64,000 bases of DNA from Atrina japonica (lineage: Eukaryota > Mollusca > Bivalvia > Pterioida > Pinnidae): the NCBI GenBank assembly GCA_030159075.1, contig BROG01001220.1, positions 30,322 through 94,321 on the forward strand, in the 5' to 3' direction. Below are positions 11,131 through 21,492 of the stretch, one piece after another. The notes under the pieces are model-generated. The model did no database searches. It saw only the letters and a list, made by a program, of their open reading frames with translations, and was not told the DNA's origin. Made by a program: the position numbers and the translations under genes. Each line of letters starts with the position of its first letter. The stretch's first letter is position 1.

Positions 11131-12510
11131 ATAAATCCGATAATAAATACCGTAAATGTCCACTTGACAGTCCTGGTCCGTGTTCGACAGTACCGTAATG
11201 ATATAGTAAAACATTAGGTTGGAGCATCTTGAGACTGAGATTGCTCAGAGTCTGTGCTCTCATGTCGCTATCGTTATACCCTGACATAGTGTCAGTATCT
11301 GAGTTAGTGCGTATATTTCGTAACATAACCGCGATTGTTTCTCTGACGAGATGTCTCTTTAGACTGTCGGGATTTTGGCCGACTCCACTGATCACTCTTT
11401 TTCCGCTTTCCTCACTTTTTTGGCTACTTTGCCAAATGATAATACCAAGTGTGTTTGATCCCGGCCATCGCTTTTGGATTTGTTTTAAGAGTACCATTAC
11501 GATCGAGGCCAGATCCCCATTTATTGCCAAAAAGAAGTTTCAACAAACGTTGTATTTTTTTTGGCTGCCCGAAGTTTTTTCCTTGAATAGGGGAACTTTG
11601 TACACACTTATTTTCAATAATTTCTTCCATAACGGGAAGTTTCAGTGGTTGTCCCATTGTTCGTTTGTCTTTATTTTATCGCCTATTCGTTTGGCACTCA
11701 GGGCATCAGGAGCATCATTGATCCGTGCTGCCGCATCTAGATCTCCACATCTAAGAGATTTTTGTATATTGGAAGGCGTGTTTCTGCCGGATTTATGGGT
11801 GACCCCATATACGTCTAAACTACATGGATTAGAAGTTTGATAGTACATCACTTTCGCCGTTAAATGGCGTTAAGGATTTTTGTTTTTCAAAGGCATCGCA
11901 CACCTCCTCCCCTGGTTTGTGACCTGGTGTTTTAACACACTTTACAACAGTCTTCATTTTGACAATGACTTCTTGTGTGATCTGTTTTCCAGCATTTTGT
12001 ACACAGAAGGTCACGTTGAAGTTTCGGCTGACCATAGTGGTATATCCTACATTTTAGCCCTGCACATGAGTTCATTCTAGGGAGAGCTTTGCCTTTATTC
12101 TAGTGGTTCTGTGTAGAAAAGCCTGTTTCCATTTAAAACACTGGTTCATCCGTTTTGTGACGGGTGTCGTATCTTTTCATATAAAAATTTTACTGGTCAA
12201 TTTCACATTTAGTTTTTCAAGCATTTCAAAAACTGCAGAATCGTCAACTGAAAGTGGTAGCCCACACAAACGGATTTTAAGTGTATTCTGTTCAGGACTA
12301 GTGGCTCCCGAAGAATAAGGGTTTGTATCGAATAAAGATGCCGTTATGTCATTAATAACAAGACCCTCACTAAGAAGTTTGGTCCTAGCTTCTTTATTTT
12401 TTTAAATAGATCCGCCAAAGGTTACGGTCCAACTGAAGACAGTGTAATTCGTCTCCTATTTGTTTGGTCACGCTTTCCATTATTTCAAAAGTCAGTGACG
12501 CGTGTTTGAT
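11130..12510 (-). pseudogene. LINE ORF1 with RNA-binding region, two zinc knuckles and a NADAR-like domain
   Basis: The frame can be followed from MESVTKQIGDELH (about 12480) through a region resembling an RRM-type ORF1 core (SPEQNTLKIRLCGLPLSV at about 12300-12240). Near 11990-11900 two knuckle motifs can be read: CTKCWKTDHTRSHC and CKVCKTPGHKPGEEVC. From about 11870 to 11430 the sequence matches the NADAR/YbiA-like pattern in order: FNGESDVLSNF, CSLDVYGVTHKS, SLRCGDLDAAARI, LPVMEEIIENK, NKWGSGLDRNG, and finally NTLGIIIW. A polar tail follows to about 11130. Single-base indels, several in homopolymers, move the frame repeatedly. NADAR enzymes cleave N-glycosidic bonds, including ADP-ribose attached to bases. 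The domain match is by pattern only. Confidence 0.65.
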
Positions 12511-13162
12511 TGTTCATTTGTATGTCGCTGTTCCTCAGGTAGATCGGTTTAAAGGTCCGACTGATAGAAGTGTTATTTACAAAGTCCGCACTGTGTTCAC
12601 CCATGTCTGAATAAGGCTGATGAGTGTTCACTCCAGTGTATATAGTACAAATCCAAAAAGAAAATCCACAAAATTCTATTCGTATGTTTCCGACAAATAT
12701 AATATTATATAGCACAGATATATACACAATATCAAAAAGTTATGTTCCATCGAAAAAATTCACAGCAAAGATGCCTATGAACTGCACAATTGGCCAAAAA
12801 ACGAGAGAGCAAAAACATGCGTCCAGCATACTCCTCGTCACGTGGCCTCATCAATCTGTTTAATAGTTAATAGTTAGCCGTGAACCACACGGTACACATT
12901 CCGGTGGTTCTTCTTTAAATAACAAATATTTATGTGTAAGGTTACTATGACCAATACGAAGTCTGGTCAGAGTTACCTCATCTTTTCTATTTGTAGTGAA
13001 GGACTGGTGATAATTATTTATAAATTTTGTATTTGTTTCATTGTAATTTTATTTTCAGTTTGTAGGTCCCCAATGTTGTTGGAATGTTGCAGTCATGTAA
13101 ACTGTAATAGATGGTTTTAAGATCTGTGTATGAAATTTTATTTTCAGACGGTAAATTTCTCA

Positions 13163-13368
13163 TTATAATTTAGCAATTTTATCAGCTTTTTCATTTCCTT
13201 TTATGCCGATGTGGCTAGGAATCCAACAAAAGACTATCTCTGTACCTACAGATGTCAGGTAATGTACCGTCTCTATTATTTCAAAAATTATGTTATTAGA
13301 AAGGCTCACACTTTCAATTGATTTCAAACAAGACAAAGAATCTGAGTAAATAACACTTTTTTCTGTCT
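13163..13368 (-). pseudogene. RNase H fragment of LINE copy B
   Basis: The frame reads SVIYSDSLSCLKSIESVS and IPSHIGIKGNEKADKIAKL, nearly identical to the RNase H of copy A. It is fused upstream to lysine-rich ORF1 residues (ETTKKDRK) at the internal deletion junction near 13365. Confidence 0.8.
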
Positions 13369-13369
13369 T

Positions 13370-14397
13370 TCTTTGTAGTTTCTTGTGGTTTCTCAGTACT
13401 CTTTTTTTCATTTGACTTAGATTTTACTGACCCTTTTATTGTTTCAGTTGATGATGATGATGAAGTTGATGTTTTTTTTTTGTGGGATATAATTGAATAT
13501 CTAATCCCGAAATATCTGTTTGGCAGCCAACTGATTTTGTTTGTTTGCTGTGAGTGTTGAGGCATACGTTGTAGTTGTAGCTTGACGAGATTGCGAGTTG
13601 TAGTACATCGCTTTGGCTTCCGGGAATGAAATACTTTTCTCAACTTTGATTTTAATTATTTCGACCTCGCGCTGATATTGGACATTCTTTTGATGATGTT
13701 TTATGATTTTCTTTACAATTTACACATTTAGGAGACTTTTGACATTGGTCATCCTTTGGTTCATCATAATCATGAATTTCACCACATTGGTTAAAACTGC
13801 CGTGGTCAAATTTTTGGCAGTTGAAAACATCTAAAGGGATTTGGATAATACAAGTCCACATCAGCTATCAGATATCCAAGTTTTATTTTTGTGGGTACAG
13901 TGGGCGATCTAAAAGTTAAAAGAAAAGTGTTGGTCTTTATTTCTGTACCATCTCTTTTGATTTTGAATCTGCGGACAGCTTTAACTCCTTGGCTTTTGAA
14001 TTCATTTTTGTATTACATGATCTGCAAGGAGATGTAAATGTTTTTGTTTGTCACGCAGTATCCCACGGCTGGTATGAAAGTGTTATGCGGGACAACTTTG
14101 ACTTGAATTTCACCAATGTGTGTGCATTTCAAGAGATTGACTGACTGCTGTTTTCTGTTACATTCTACTAAAAGATTCCCATTTCTTTGTTTTGTTATAT
14201 TTTTTACTGTTCCTGCAATTGACTGAATGGTTTTGTCAATGAGGAAAGGAGAAGCCTGGGTCAAAGCACGTTCTTCGGACATTATCAATAAAAACTTGTC
14301 CCAATGATGATCATCATCATCAATACTTTCATTGTGAGCAGATTCATCTAGTCGTTTTCTTTTTGTCACGTTTTGGTAGTTTTGTTTTGGTTCCATG
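13370..14397 (-). pseudogene. LINE ORF1 (gag-like, zinc knuckle), copy B
   Basis: ORF1 starts MEPKQNYQNVTKRKRLDES at 14397; the KRKR run looks like a nuclear localisation signal. The core, EERALTQASPFLIDKTIQSI, is shared with copy C. A CCHC region at 13861-13652 contains CVNCKENHKTSSKEC. A serine and lysine-rich tail follows to the deletion junction. Frameshifts lie near 13990-13900 and 13650. ORF1 proteins of this class bind element RNA. Confidence 0.75.
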
Positions 14398-14689
14398 GGG
14401 ATTTGGTATATTTCATTTCCGCAACCATTCACCCTCCAGGGAGTGTCAACACGGACCGGGCAATACACTGCGGATCTCCAGCAGCAATGCACTGTAATGG
14501 TGTGCGAAAGTATACTCAGCCCACGGCATGCAAATACTTCTCAATTACACTCGATTGACCCTACAGCCACCGCCTTCTGGGCAAAATAGAATACTTCAAA
14601 ATTATATAACTGTACGTTAAAATTGGTATTTTATGTAAACACGTATGTTTTTCTGAATGCGTTGATGAGTGTAAAAAACAGTCCAGGGC

Positions 14690-14931
14690 TAGACGTGACC
14701 AGCCGATTGATTGGATCGGGCCCAATCCAACCTCCCGTCTAGCAGAGGTCCGAGCCAAAGTGGAGTGTTGTTCCAGAGGATGCGCGACCCTCCTTCCCTC
14801 AGCCACCAGGATCTCATCCCCCCACGACACGGGTATAAACTCACGGCCAACAAATCTCCCACTTAGTCGCCTCTTACGACACGCAGGGAAGCGTGGGACC
14901 TATTCTTATCACCCCGGGGTCCCCACGGGGG

Positions 14932-14936
<5 letters not shown>
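14690..14936. repeat. GC-rich conserved repeat, SINE-like, unclassified
   Basis: A GC-rich island (CAATCCAACCTCCCGTCTAG, then AGTCGCCTCTTACGACACGC and ending CCCCGGGGTCCCCACGGGGG) contrasts sharply with its AT-rich surroundings. It ends exactly at a TA microsatellite. It recalls the strongly conserved central domains of some metazoan SINEs, but I cannot name it with certainty. No second copy is seen in this window. Confidence 0.5.
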
Positions 14937-14981
<45 letters not shown>

Positions 14982-15132
14982 ATATCTTTATGTGCAGGTG
15001 ACCCTTATACACAGGTTCAATTTAAATGAAGAATGCAGTCGAGGTACTTGAAAAAACTGGCCTTTATAAACAGATTACCCTTATATGGTGGTGGCCGCTA
15101 CAGCAGTTGTTACTGTATGTATATATATATAT

Positions 15133-15166
<34 letters not shown>

Positions 15167-15240
15167 ATAATATATATATAGATATATATATATATATATA
15201 TTATTATATATATATATATATATATATATAAATATAAAAT
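14937..15240. repeat. TA microsatellites flanking a degraded MITE
   Basis: Two long (TA)n blocks (about 14937-14985 and 15118-15232) enclose GCAGGTGACCCTTATACACA to CAGCAGTTGTTACTGTATG. That enclosed piece is a degraded copy of the MITE at 56320-56460. Confidence 0.75.
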
Positions 15241-15633
15241 ATCTCTGGGCCCAGGACCATCAAACTAATCTCAGGCCATTATTTTTACTTAAGTTCAAGA
15301 CTTTACTCAAATCTTGAAAATTTCCTTAACTTGAGTAAAGTTGTGGACCAGAAAGAAATTCCTAGACAAATTTCTTTCTCAATTGATAAAATACTTAAGT
15401 ACGGCATGTAATTGTCTTAAGTAATTCTTAACAGGGAAAATGGCTGCCACTATGCTCGCCTCGTGGTAAATAAACGCAAAATATTATTGTCATTGTCGCC
15501 CTAGAGTATTTCGGGACATGGTTAACCCTTTGACTTTCGAAAACAACGTGTTATTTGAGCGAAATAGGTTTAGGAGACTAACACTTCTTTCTCTGTTGAC
15601 TTGTTTTGGCCATACGACGTTTGTTTACATTAA

Positions 15634-16375
15634 ATTGATATAAGCTGTCACGATGATTATTTTTGTCCCCTGACAAATAGTCAAGAGTATGATAAAATGT
15701 GTGTTCAAATACATTATCAAACACGTGAAACGTTGTAAAAGATCTTCTTTTCGAAGTTATTTGTTTTATTAGAACTTGAGTTTTACTGTACCTTAAAAAA
15801 TCCAGCTGTATTTCCATATGCAATGACCTTCCAGATACACTCTTTCGCAATATCAAATGTACTTCGTAATTCGGTCAGGGGATCTCGTCGTTTACGCGCT
15901 CGGAATATGTTAAAATCGGCCGATTTTTATGTGTTTTATTTCTATTTTTAAAATACAGGACGTGATTTTTAATGGAAAGTGCACGTATTATGTAAAATAT
16001 ATGCTTTTCAATGCTATTTTAAATACCTGAAGAAAATCAGATGAATATATAAACAAATATATCTGTTCACTAAAAGAAATTTTCCGATCTTTAATGTTAC
16101 CTTGAATGCAGACGTTGACAAAATCAAAATAATATAACTGAGAAAAGATTGCGTACCTCACGTTTTACAATCGTGCCGTCATGTCCGGTGGAATTGGGCA
16201 TTTCATGATCATACGTGTCACGAATGATAAAGCCGAGAATGCAATGGGACGAGTTAAAAATGGGTCGAGATCACCCGATATAGCCGGCACGTGGACAATT
16301 TCGGAAACGAATGTTATGAAACGACGAAAAAAGACAATCTTTTCCTGATTTAGGTGTGAAATGATGATGTACGAT
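15634..16375 (+). mobile_element. TTAA-flanked DNA transposon family, copy 1 (3'-truncated)
   Basis: The copy starts with TTAA (15630-15633) and the terminal repeat ATTGATATAAGCTGTC. It aligns by eye with copies 2 and 3 over hundreds of bases. It carries a frameshifted version of their short ORF (VMSGGIGHFMI, SRSPDIAGTWTISETNVMKR) at about 16165-16345. The right end is lost where LINE copy C begins (about 16376). Confidence 0.75.
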
Positions 16376-16521
16376 TTTGTTTGTTTGTTTGTTTTTCTTA
16401 TACGCCAATTCCAACGATATTTCAGTTATATCATGGCGATTTTAAGTAAATTTATCTAAAACTTCTGGACACTTATCATTTGTAAAGTTTGTAAATTATT
16501 TATAAAATACAAATTAGATAG

Positions 16522-18150
16522 TTAAATTTTCGAATATAATCCAATATATTTTAGATATTCTAAAATGATGTCGCCAGCGACATTATTCAAAACAATATTA
16601 AGACCTGTCTCGGGGTAATATTTCTCACGAGTATGTTTAAAGTCTGTACATTCTGTTAAAATATGTTTAATTGTCCGTCTAGAGCCACACGGTATACATT
16701 CCGGTGGCTCTTCTTTCAATAATAAATATCTATGTGTAAGGTTACTGTGACCAATACGAAGTCTGGTCAGAGTAACCTCATCTCTTCTATTACTAGTGCA
16801 CACTGGTGGGTTATTCACAAATTTGGTGTTTATCTCATGTAATTTATTGTCAATTTGTAAATCCCAATGTTGTTGAAACGTTGTGGTCACGTAATCTGCA
16901 ATAGATGGTTCGAGATCTGTATAAGGAATTTTATTTTCAGACTGTAAATTTCTCATGACTAATTTCGCAGTTTCATCAGCTTTGGTATTTCCTTTTATGC
17001 CGATGTGGCTAGGAAACCAACAGAAGACTATCTCTGTACCTACAGATCTATTATTTCGAAAATTATGTTGTTAGAAAGGTTTACAGTTTCAATTGATTTT
17101 AATACAGATAAAGAATCTGAAAAAATTGCTTTTGTCTTATATAATTTAATGCCATTAAAATCGCTGTGGCTTCATTGGTGAAAATTGAGGCATCACGCGG
17201 CATGTTTGTTTTGAGAATTTCAAAATTAATAATAGCTGCTGCTGAAACGTTGGTTGAGGACTTTGATCCATCAGTGAAAATAGGTAAAAAGTTGTTGTTG
17301 TCATAAGTTTCTTTCAATTCCAAATACTGTTGTTTTAAATCTATTGGATTTGTTTAAGATTTTTTATTTTTGTTTAGAGATAAGTCAACAGTAGGTTCTG
17401 TTAGTTCCCATGGAGGCGTTCTGTATACATTTGAGTCTGAAATAGTGTAAAGATATATATCGCAGTCTTCAATATGTTCCTTAATTCTAATACCAAGTGG
17501 TGCAATAGTTTTTGGACGATTATCGTACATTTGTTCATATAGTGGCTGAAAGACAGTCGTATGCCGGATTGTTAGGGTCTGACTTTAATTTTGTAATATA
17601 TTGTAATGTCAATTTTATCCGTCGTTGTTCCAGAGGCAACTCTCCAGCCTCTACATACAAACTATCTATTGGCGATGTTCTAAATACATTTAGTGCAAGA
17701 CGTATACCCTGGCGATGAACGGTATCAAGTATTTTTAAGTAGGAACGACGTGCAGAGCCATACACAATGCATCCACAGTCAAGTTTCGATCGCTATAACT
17801 GCAGGGGAAATGTTTTGTCTGCACCCGAGTTTGTATTTGAAACTACTTTCATAATATATAAAGCTTTTAGAATTTTACTTTTAATGATTTCAAGTGAGGG
17901 ATGAAAGAATGTTTTTTATCGAAAATAAGACCTAGAAATTTTGTTACAACTTTGATTCTGTTACTATTTAGATATAATTAGGGGTTTGGATGAATACCCC
18001 GTTGATTGCAAAAATGCATGCATGCTGTTTTTGAACTGGAAAATTTAAAGCCGTTTTCTGCTGCCCATTTTTCTACCTTTCTTAGGGATAACTGTATTTG
18101 ACAAAATCGTCAACGTATAATGCTCCTTGCATAACTTGACTTAAAACTTG
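16522..18150 (-). pseudogene. ORF2 remnant of LINE copy C: RT C-terminus and RNase H
   Basis: RNase H pieces read LPIFTDGSKSSTNVSAA (17323-17099) and LTRLRIGHSNLTHRYLL with CGSRRTIKHILTEC (16956-16522). The RT C-terminal part (17765-17535) has YGSARRSYLKILDTVHRQG and SPIDSLYVEAGELPLEQRR, matching copy A. Frameshifts and a lost stretch around 17090-17040 separate the pieces. Confidence 0.82.
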
Positions 18151-18167
18151 ACTTAAAATGTCTATTT

Positions 18168-19436
18168 TTAAAGTGATATTTTTCTATTCCCTTTCTTTGG
18201 GGATATACTACATTCTCTGTTACCTTTTGGTCCGGGTTTGGTGTTTTTATTTTCTTTTGCATTACGTAGTTTTCTTTGATTCATTTGGTATGGAGGGGGA
18301 CATGTCTTCCATTTCCACCTCATGTACTTCGTATTTGTTTTTAATTTCAACTTCTTTACCTATAGGCAATGTGTTTTTTGTACTTTTAAATTTGTTTTGT
18401 GTTTTTTTTGTTAATGTTTGTTCAATGACTGGTTTTGTTTGTGAATTTGTCTGAGATGATGAGTTTTTCCTGAAGATTTGGGTGTTTTGTTTTGTTTAAA
18501 TCCATCCGTACTGTTGAGTTCTACATTTATACCTGCAATATCTGTTTGGCATGCCACAGATGTCTTTTTAGTGGACAAAACAGCGGTGTAATTAGTTGTG
18601 GCAACAGATTGTACATGATTGTTGTTGTAAATGTTTCTGGCTTTAGGTACGAGACTCTTTTCTCAACTTTAATTTTGATAATGTTTACCTCTTTGGTGTA
18701 GGTGGGACATTTTTTGGATGACGCACAATGGTTACCTCCACAGTTGGCACATTTTGGTACAGCATTACAGGGCTCATTAAAGTGACCATCATCATCATCT
18801 TCAGTATATTTGAAACCACATCGGTGACATACCTGGTGACCCCTACAGAATCCCTTACTATGACCAAATTTTTGGCATGTAAAACATCTAAGGGGTGATG
18901 GATAGCACAGTTTAATATTTGCTGTAACATAACCTACTTTAATCTTAGTAGGAACGGTAGGTGTGGAAAAAGTTAACAAAAATGTACTTGTTTTTATTTC
19001 TTTGCCATCTCGTTTGATAATAAAACGTTTGACACCTATTACGTTTTCACTTTTGAGTCCCTCAATGATAACATAATCTGCCAGTAAATGGAGATTTCTT
19101 TTTCTTTCTCTCAATATACCCTTGCTTGTATTTAGGGCAGCATGTGGAAAAACTTTAATTTTCACCGATGTGGGTGCATTTAAGTAAGTTCAATGACTGT
19201 TGCTTTTTCTCACATTCGACCAAAAAGTTTCCGTTATGCTATTTTGATACATTTTTTACAGTTCCGGCTATAGATTGGATGGTTTTGTCGATCAAGAATG
19301 GTGACGCCTTTGCTAATGCTCGGTCTTCTGCTGCAATTACTAAAAACTTGGACCAGTCATTACTTTCATTTGGATTTTCAATGAAGTCAGACAAACGTTT
19401 TCTTTTGTTGATGGATTGGTAATTTGTGGGATTCAT
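18168..19436 (-). pseudogene. LINE ORF1 (gag-like, three zinc knuckles), copy C
   Basis: This is the best ORF1 of the family. It starts MNPTNYQSINKRKRLSDF at 19436 and runs through EDRALAKASPFLIDKTIQ, with a frameshift near 19240-19160. The long frame 19165-18527 follows. It holds three cysteine knuckles: CFTCQKFGHSKGFC, CHRCGFKYTEDDDDGHFNEPC (longer spacing) and CANCGGNHCASSKKC. A basic tail ending KKGNRKISL closes it. The knuckle triplet is usual in ORF1 of I and Jockey-type elements and implies RNA binding in the retrotransposition particle. Confidence 0.82.
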
Positions 19437-19700
19437 GAGTAATGATTATTGTTCTTTCCCGCAACCACTCACCCTCCAGGGAGTGTCAACATGGACCGGG
19501 CAATACACTGCGGATCTCCAGCAGCAATGCACTGAAATGGCGTGCGAGAGTATACTCAGTATGTAATGAAAAGAAAAGCATTAAATTGTCATAAAGGTCA
19601 TTTGGGTACCAGTGAAACGAACAAATATGAACAATCCATGCCATGCAAATACTCCTCTATCACACCCGATTGACCCTACAGCCACCGCCTTCTGGGCAAA

Positions 19701-20476
19701 GTACATTACGTTTAGGAAACTGAAAATTGTTATTTTAAATACGTTGTTTAATTCATGTGTAACACATTTAATATTCTTACAAAACATGACGTCACGTAAA
19801 TTTCAGACCAGAGCTTGGCGTGACCATTATTTGTAATATTTAATACCAATGGATCCATATAACGTTTCAGATATATGCTTACAAGTCAACTGAAGTCAGC
19901 AGGAATACCATTTGAGAGAGTACCATAACAGGTGTGTACACGAATGTATAATGTCGGTAGAGATTGACTCAACCACTTATACTTACCATCTACCCTTAAT
20001 TATTACTCCAATGTGATATGACAACTGTGTATATATATTTGTCATTGTTTACAGCATTGCAGTCGTTAAGAAATTTGGTTCCTATTGGTTTTTATTTCCC
20101 TCTCTTTCCTTTGTTTTGGAGTTTTGAGTTGATTCCATCAGCTCACTTGGCTGGTTTGACATTGACAACATATTCTAAGACCTAACCTTTTGACTGTAAG
20201 TATTTTCTCATACTAATATGTATCTATATAATAATGATCTTCTTATTCTCAAATAACTTATCATACATGAAATGAAAGACTTCAGTTTGAGAGAGATTTT
20301 TAATGTAATGATTATTTTGGTAACTGATTAGTACAGATCGATATGTAAATTACTTGTATTTGAGTAGTGTTAATATCAGTTTTGCTATTTTTGGATTAAG
20401 AGAAAAATGTATATATAGAATTGAGTTTCATTTCAATATATAGTAGTGAAAAATATGAAAAGCAGGTTATACAGTG
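19701..20476. other. Unannotated AT-rich spacer
   Basis: No ORF, tRNA or recognisable repeat can be supported. CAGAGCTTGGCGTGACC near 19808 faintly resembles the start of the GC-rich repeat at 14690, but too little is shared to call it. Confidence 0.4.
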
Positions 20477-20531
20477 TATTTATTATTATTATTATTATTA
20501 ATTATTATTATTATTATTATTATTATTATAG
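20477..20531. repeat. (ATT)n microsatellite
   Basis: About 55 bp of trinucleotide TAT/ATT repeat with one slippage. Confidence 0.95.
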
Positions 20532-21488
20532 GTATCATATAACACATTCAATAAAGACATCATTTAGTGACTTTGTACCACCATACAGGTTCGTTATATT
20601 TATAATATTTATTTAATGATTCTTTTTATCTAATCTTAGTATTTTTGAAGAGAATAAAATATTATTAACTTTATTTAGAAAAGTACAGAAATTTCAGTTA
20701 AGGGATATAACTCTTAATTACACTGTATAGTTGTAAATTGTTGTAAAGGGAATTAACTCTGAGTCAACTCTATTTTTATCACACTGTATAATGAACTGAT
20801 TACACTGACTAGTTTATAACAGCTTACTGTTTTACTAGGCTATATATGATTGTATATTTTAATGAATGCAATTTTCTAATTGTATTTCTATTAATTTCAG
20901 AGCCGCCAAAACAAACAAAACTAAAATATATTTATAATTATTGTGAAAATTCATATTGGACATCTACATGTGAATAAAAGATAAATCTGCCAATGTTCTC
21001 GAACTTATTATTCTGGTGACAATAACTATCGCCCGTTACATAAGTATGCATCTATGTGTGCATGGATGTGTATATATGGGTGTATGTGTGGATGCATGTG
21101 TGTATGTTTGTGTGTGCCTATGAATGTGTGTGCATATATGTGTATGCATATATGCACACCCACTTTTTAAATAAACAATGATGAATAAAATCAATATTTA
21201 TGTACACATATATTGACCTAGAAATACACTTTGACCTGCTGCATAGGGAACAACAACATTAGGATTTCCCAATGCTATAAATAGAAGCAAAACAAACTCG
21301 GGTCAACACCTGACCTTCATCGACACATCACTCTATGGCCTGTAGGTTACACAAATTGCGATGATATATACATCCTTAAATTGCATGTTAAAATAACTTA
21401 CTTGTAAGTTCCTTAAAACTCGTTGATATCTTACAATAAAATAATTCAAAATACATCAACAACACACTGTCCCATTTCACTACTTACC
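20532..21488. other. Spacer without a recognisable gene
   Basis: AT-rich DNA with an imperfect (TGTATG)n stretch at about 21045-21150. No coding signal is seen. Confidence 0.4.
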
Positions 21489-21492
21489 TTAA

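Larger units (their letters stand above)
6177..12868 (-). mobile_element. Tx1/L1-like LINE nested in copy B
   Basis: A 6.7 kb minus-strand element begins with an oligo(T) tail (TTTGTTTTTTTTTTTG from about 6177), so its 3' end is at the low coordinate. Reading 5' to 3' it holds an ORF1 (about 12510-11130), a 68-bp tandem array (11130-10331) and an ORF2 (10336-6764). It sits inside copy B: the host sequence stops at 6176 with AATAGTT and resumes with AATAGTTAGCCG (12869 on); TTTAATAGTT also precedes it at 12859-12868. This is a target-site duplication with a little microhomology. Both ORFs are heavily frameshifted. Confidence 0.85.
12869..14585 (-). mobile_element. I-superfamily LINE copy B, 5' part with internal deletion
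   Basis: From 12876 the RNase H frame of copy B resumes (GTGAACCACACGGTACACATT as in copy A) and runs to about 13362. There it joins ORF1 sequence directly. The endonuclease and nearly all of the RT, about 2.3 kb compared with copy A, are missing. The 5' UTR continues to about 14585, sharing CCACCGCCTTCTGGGCAAA with the 5' end of copy C. This gives the likely 5' terminus of the family. Confidence 0.82.
16376..19700 (-). mobile_element. I-superfamily LINE copy C with internal deletion
   Basis: The minus-strand element runs from a (TTTG)n tail and ACGCCAATTCCAACGATAT to a 5' end at about 19700 shared with copy B. It keeps the 5' UTR, a nearly complete ORF1, a piece of RT and the RNase H. Between about 18150 and 18168 it jumps from the RT to the end of ORF1, so the endonuclease and most of the RT are gone. 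A block of about 80 bp at 19560-19637 in the 5' UTR is absent from copy B. Confidence 0.85.

Noticed and set aside
11229..11840. A 203-codon plus-strand frame
   Set aside because: It is antisense to the NADAR-like ORF1, which has the recognisable motifs; the plus frame has none.
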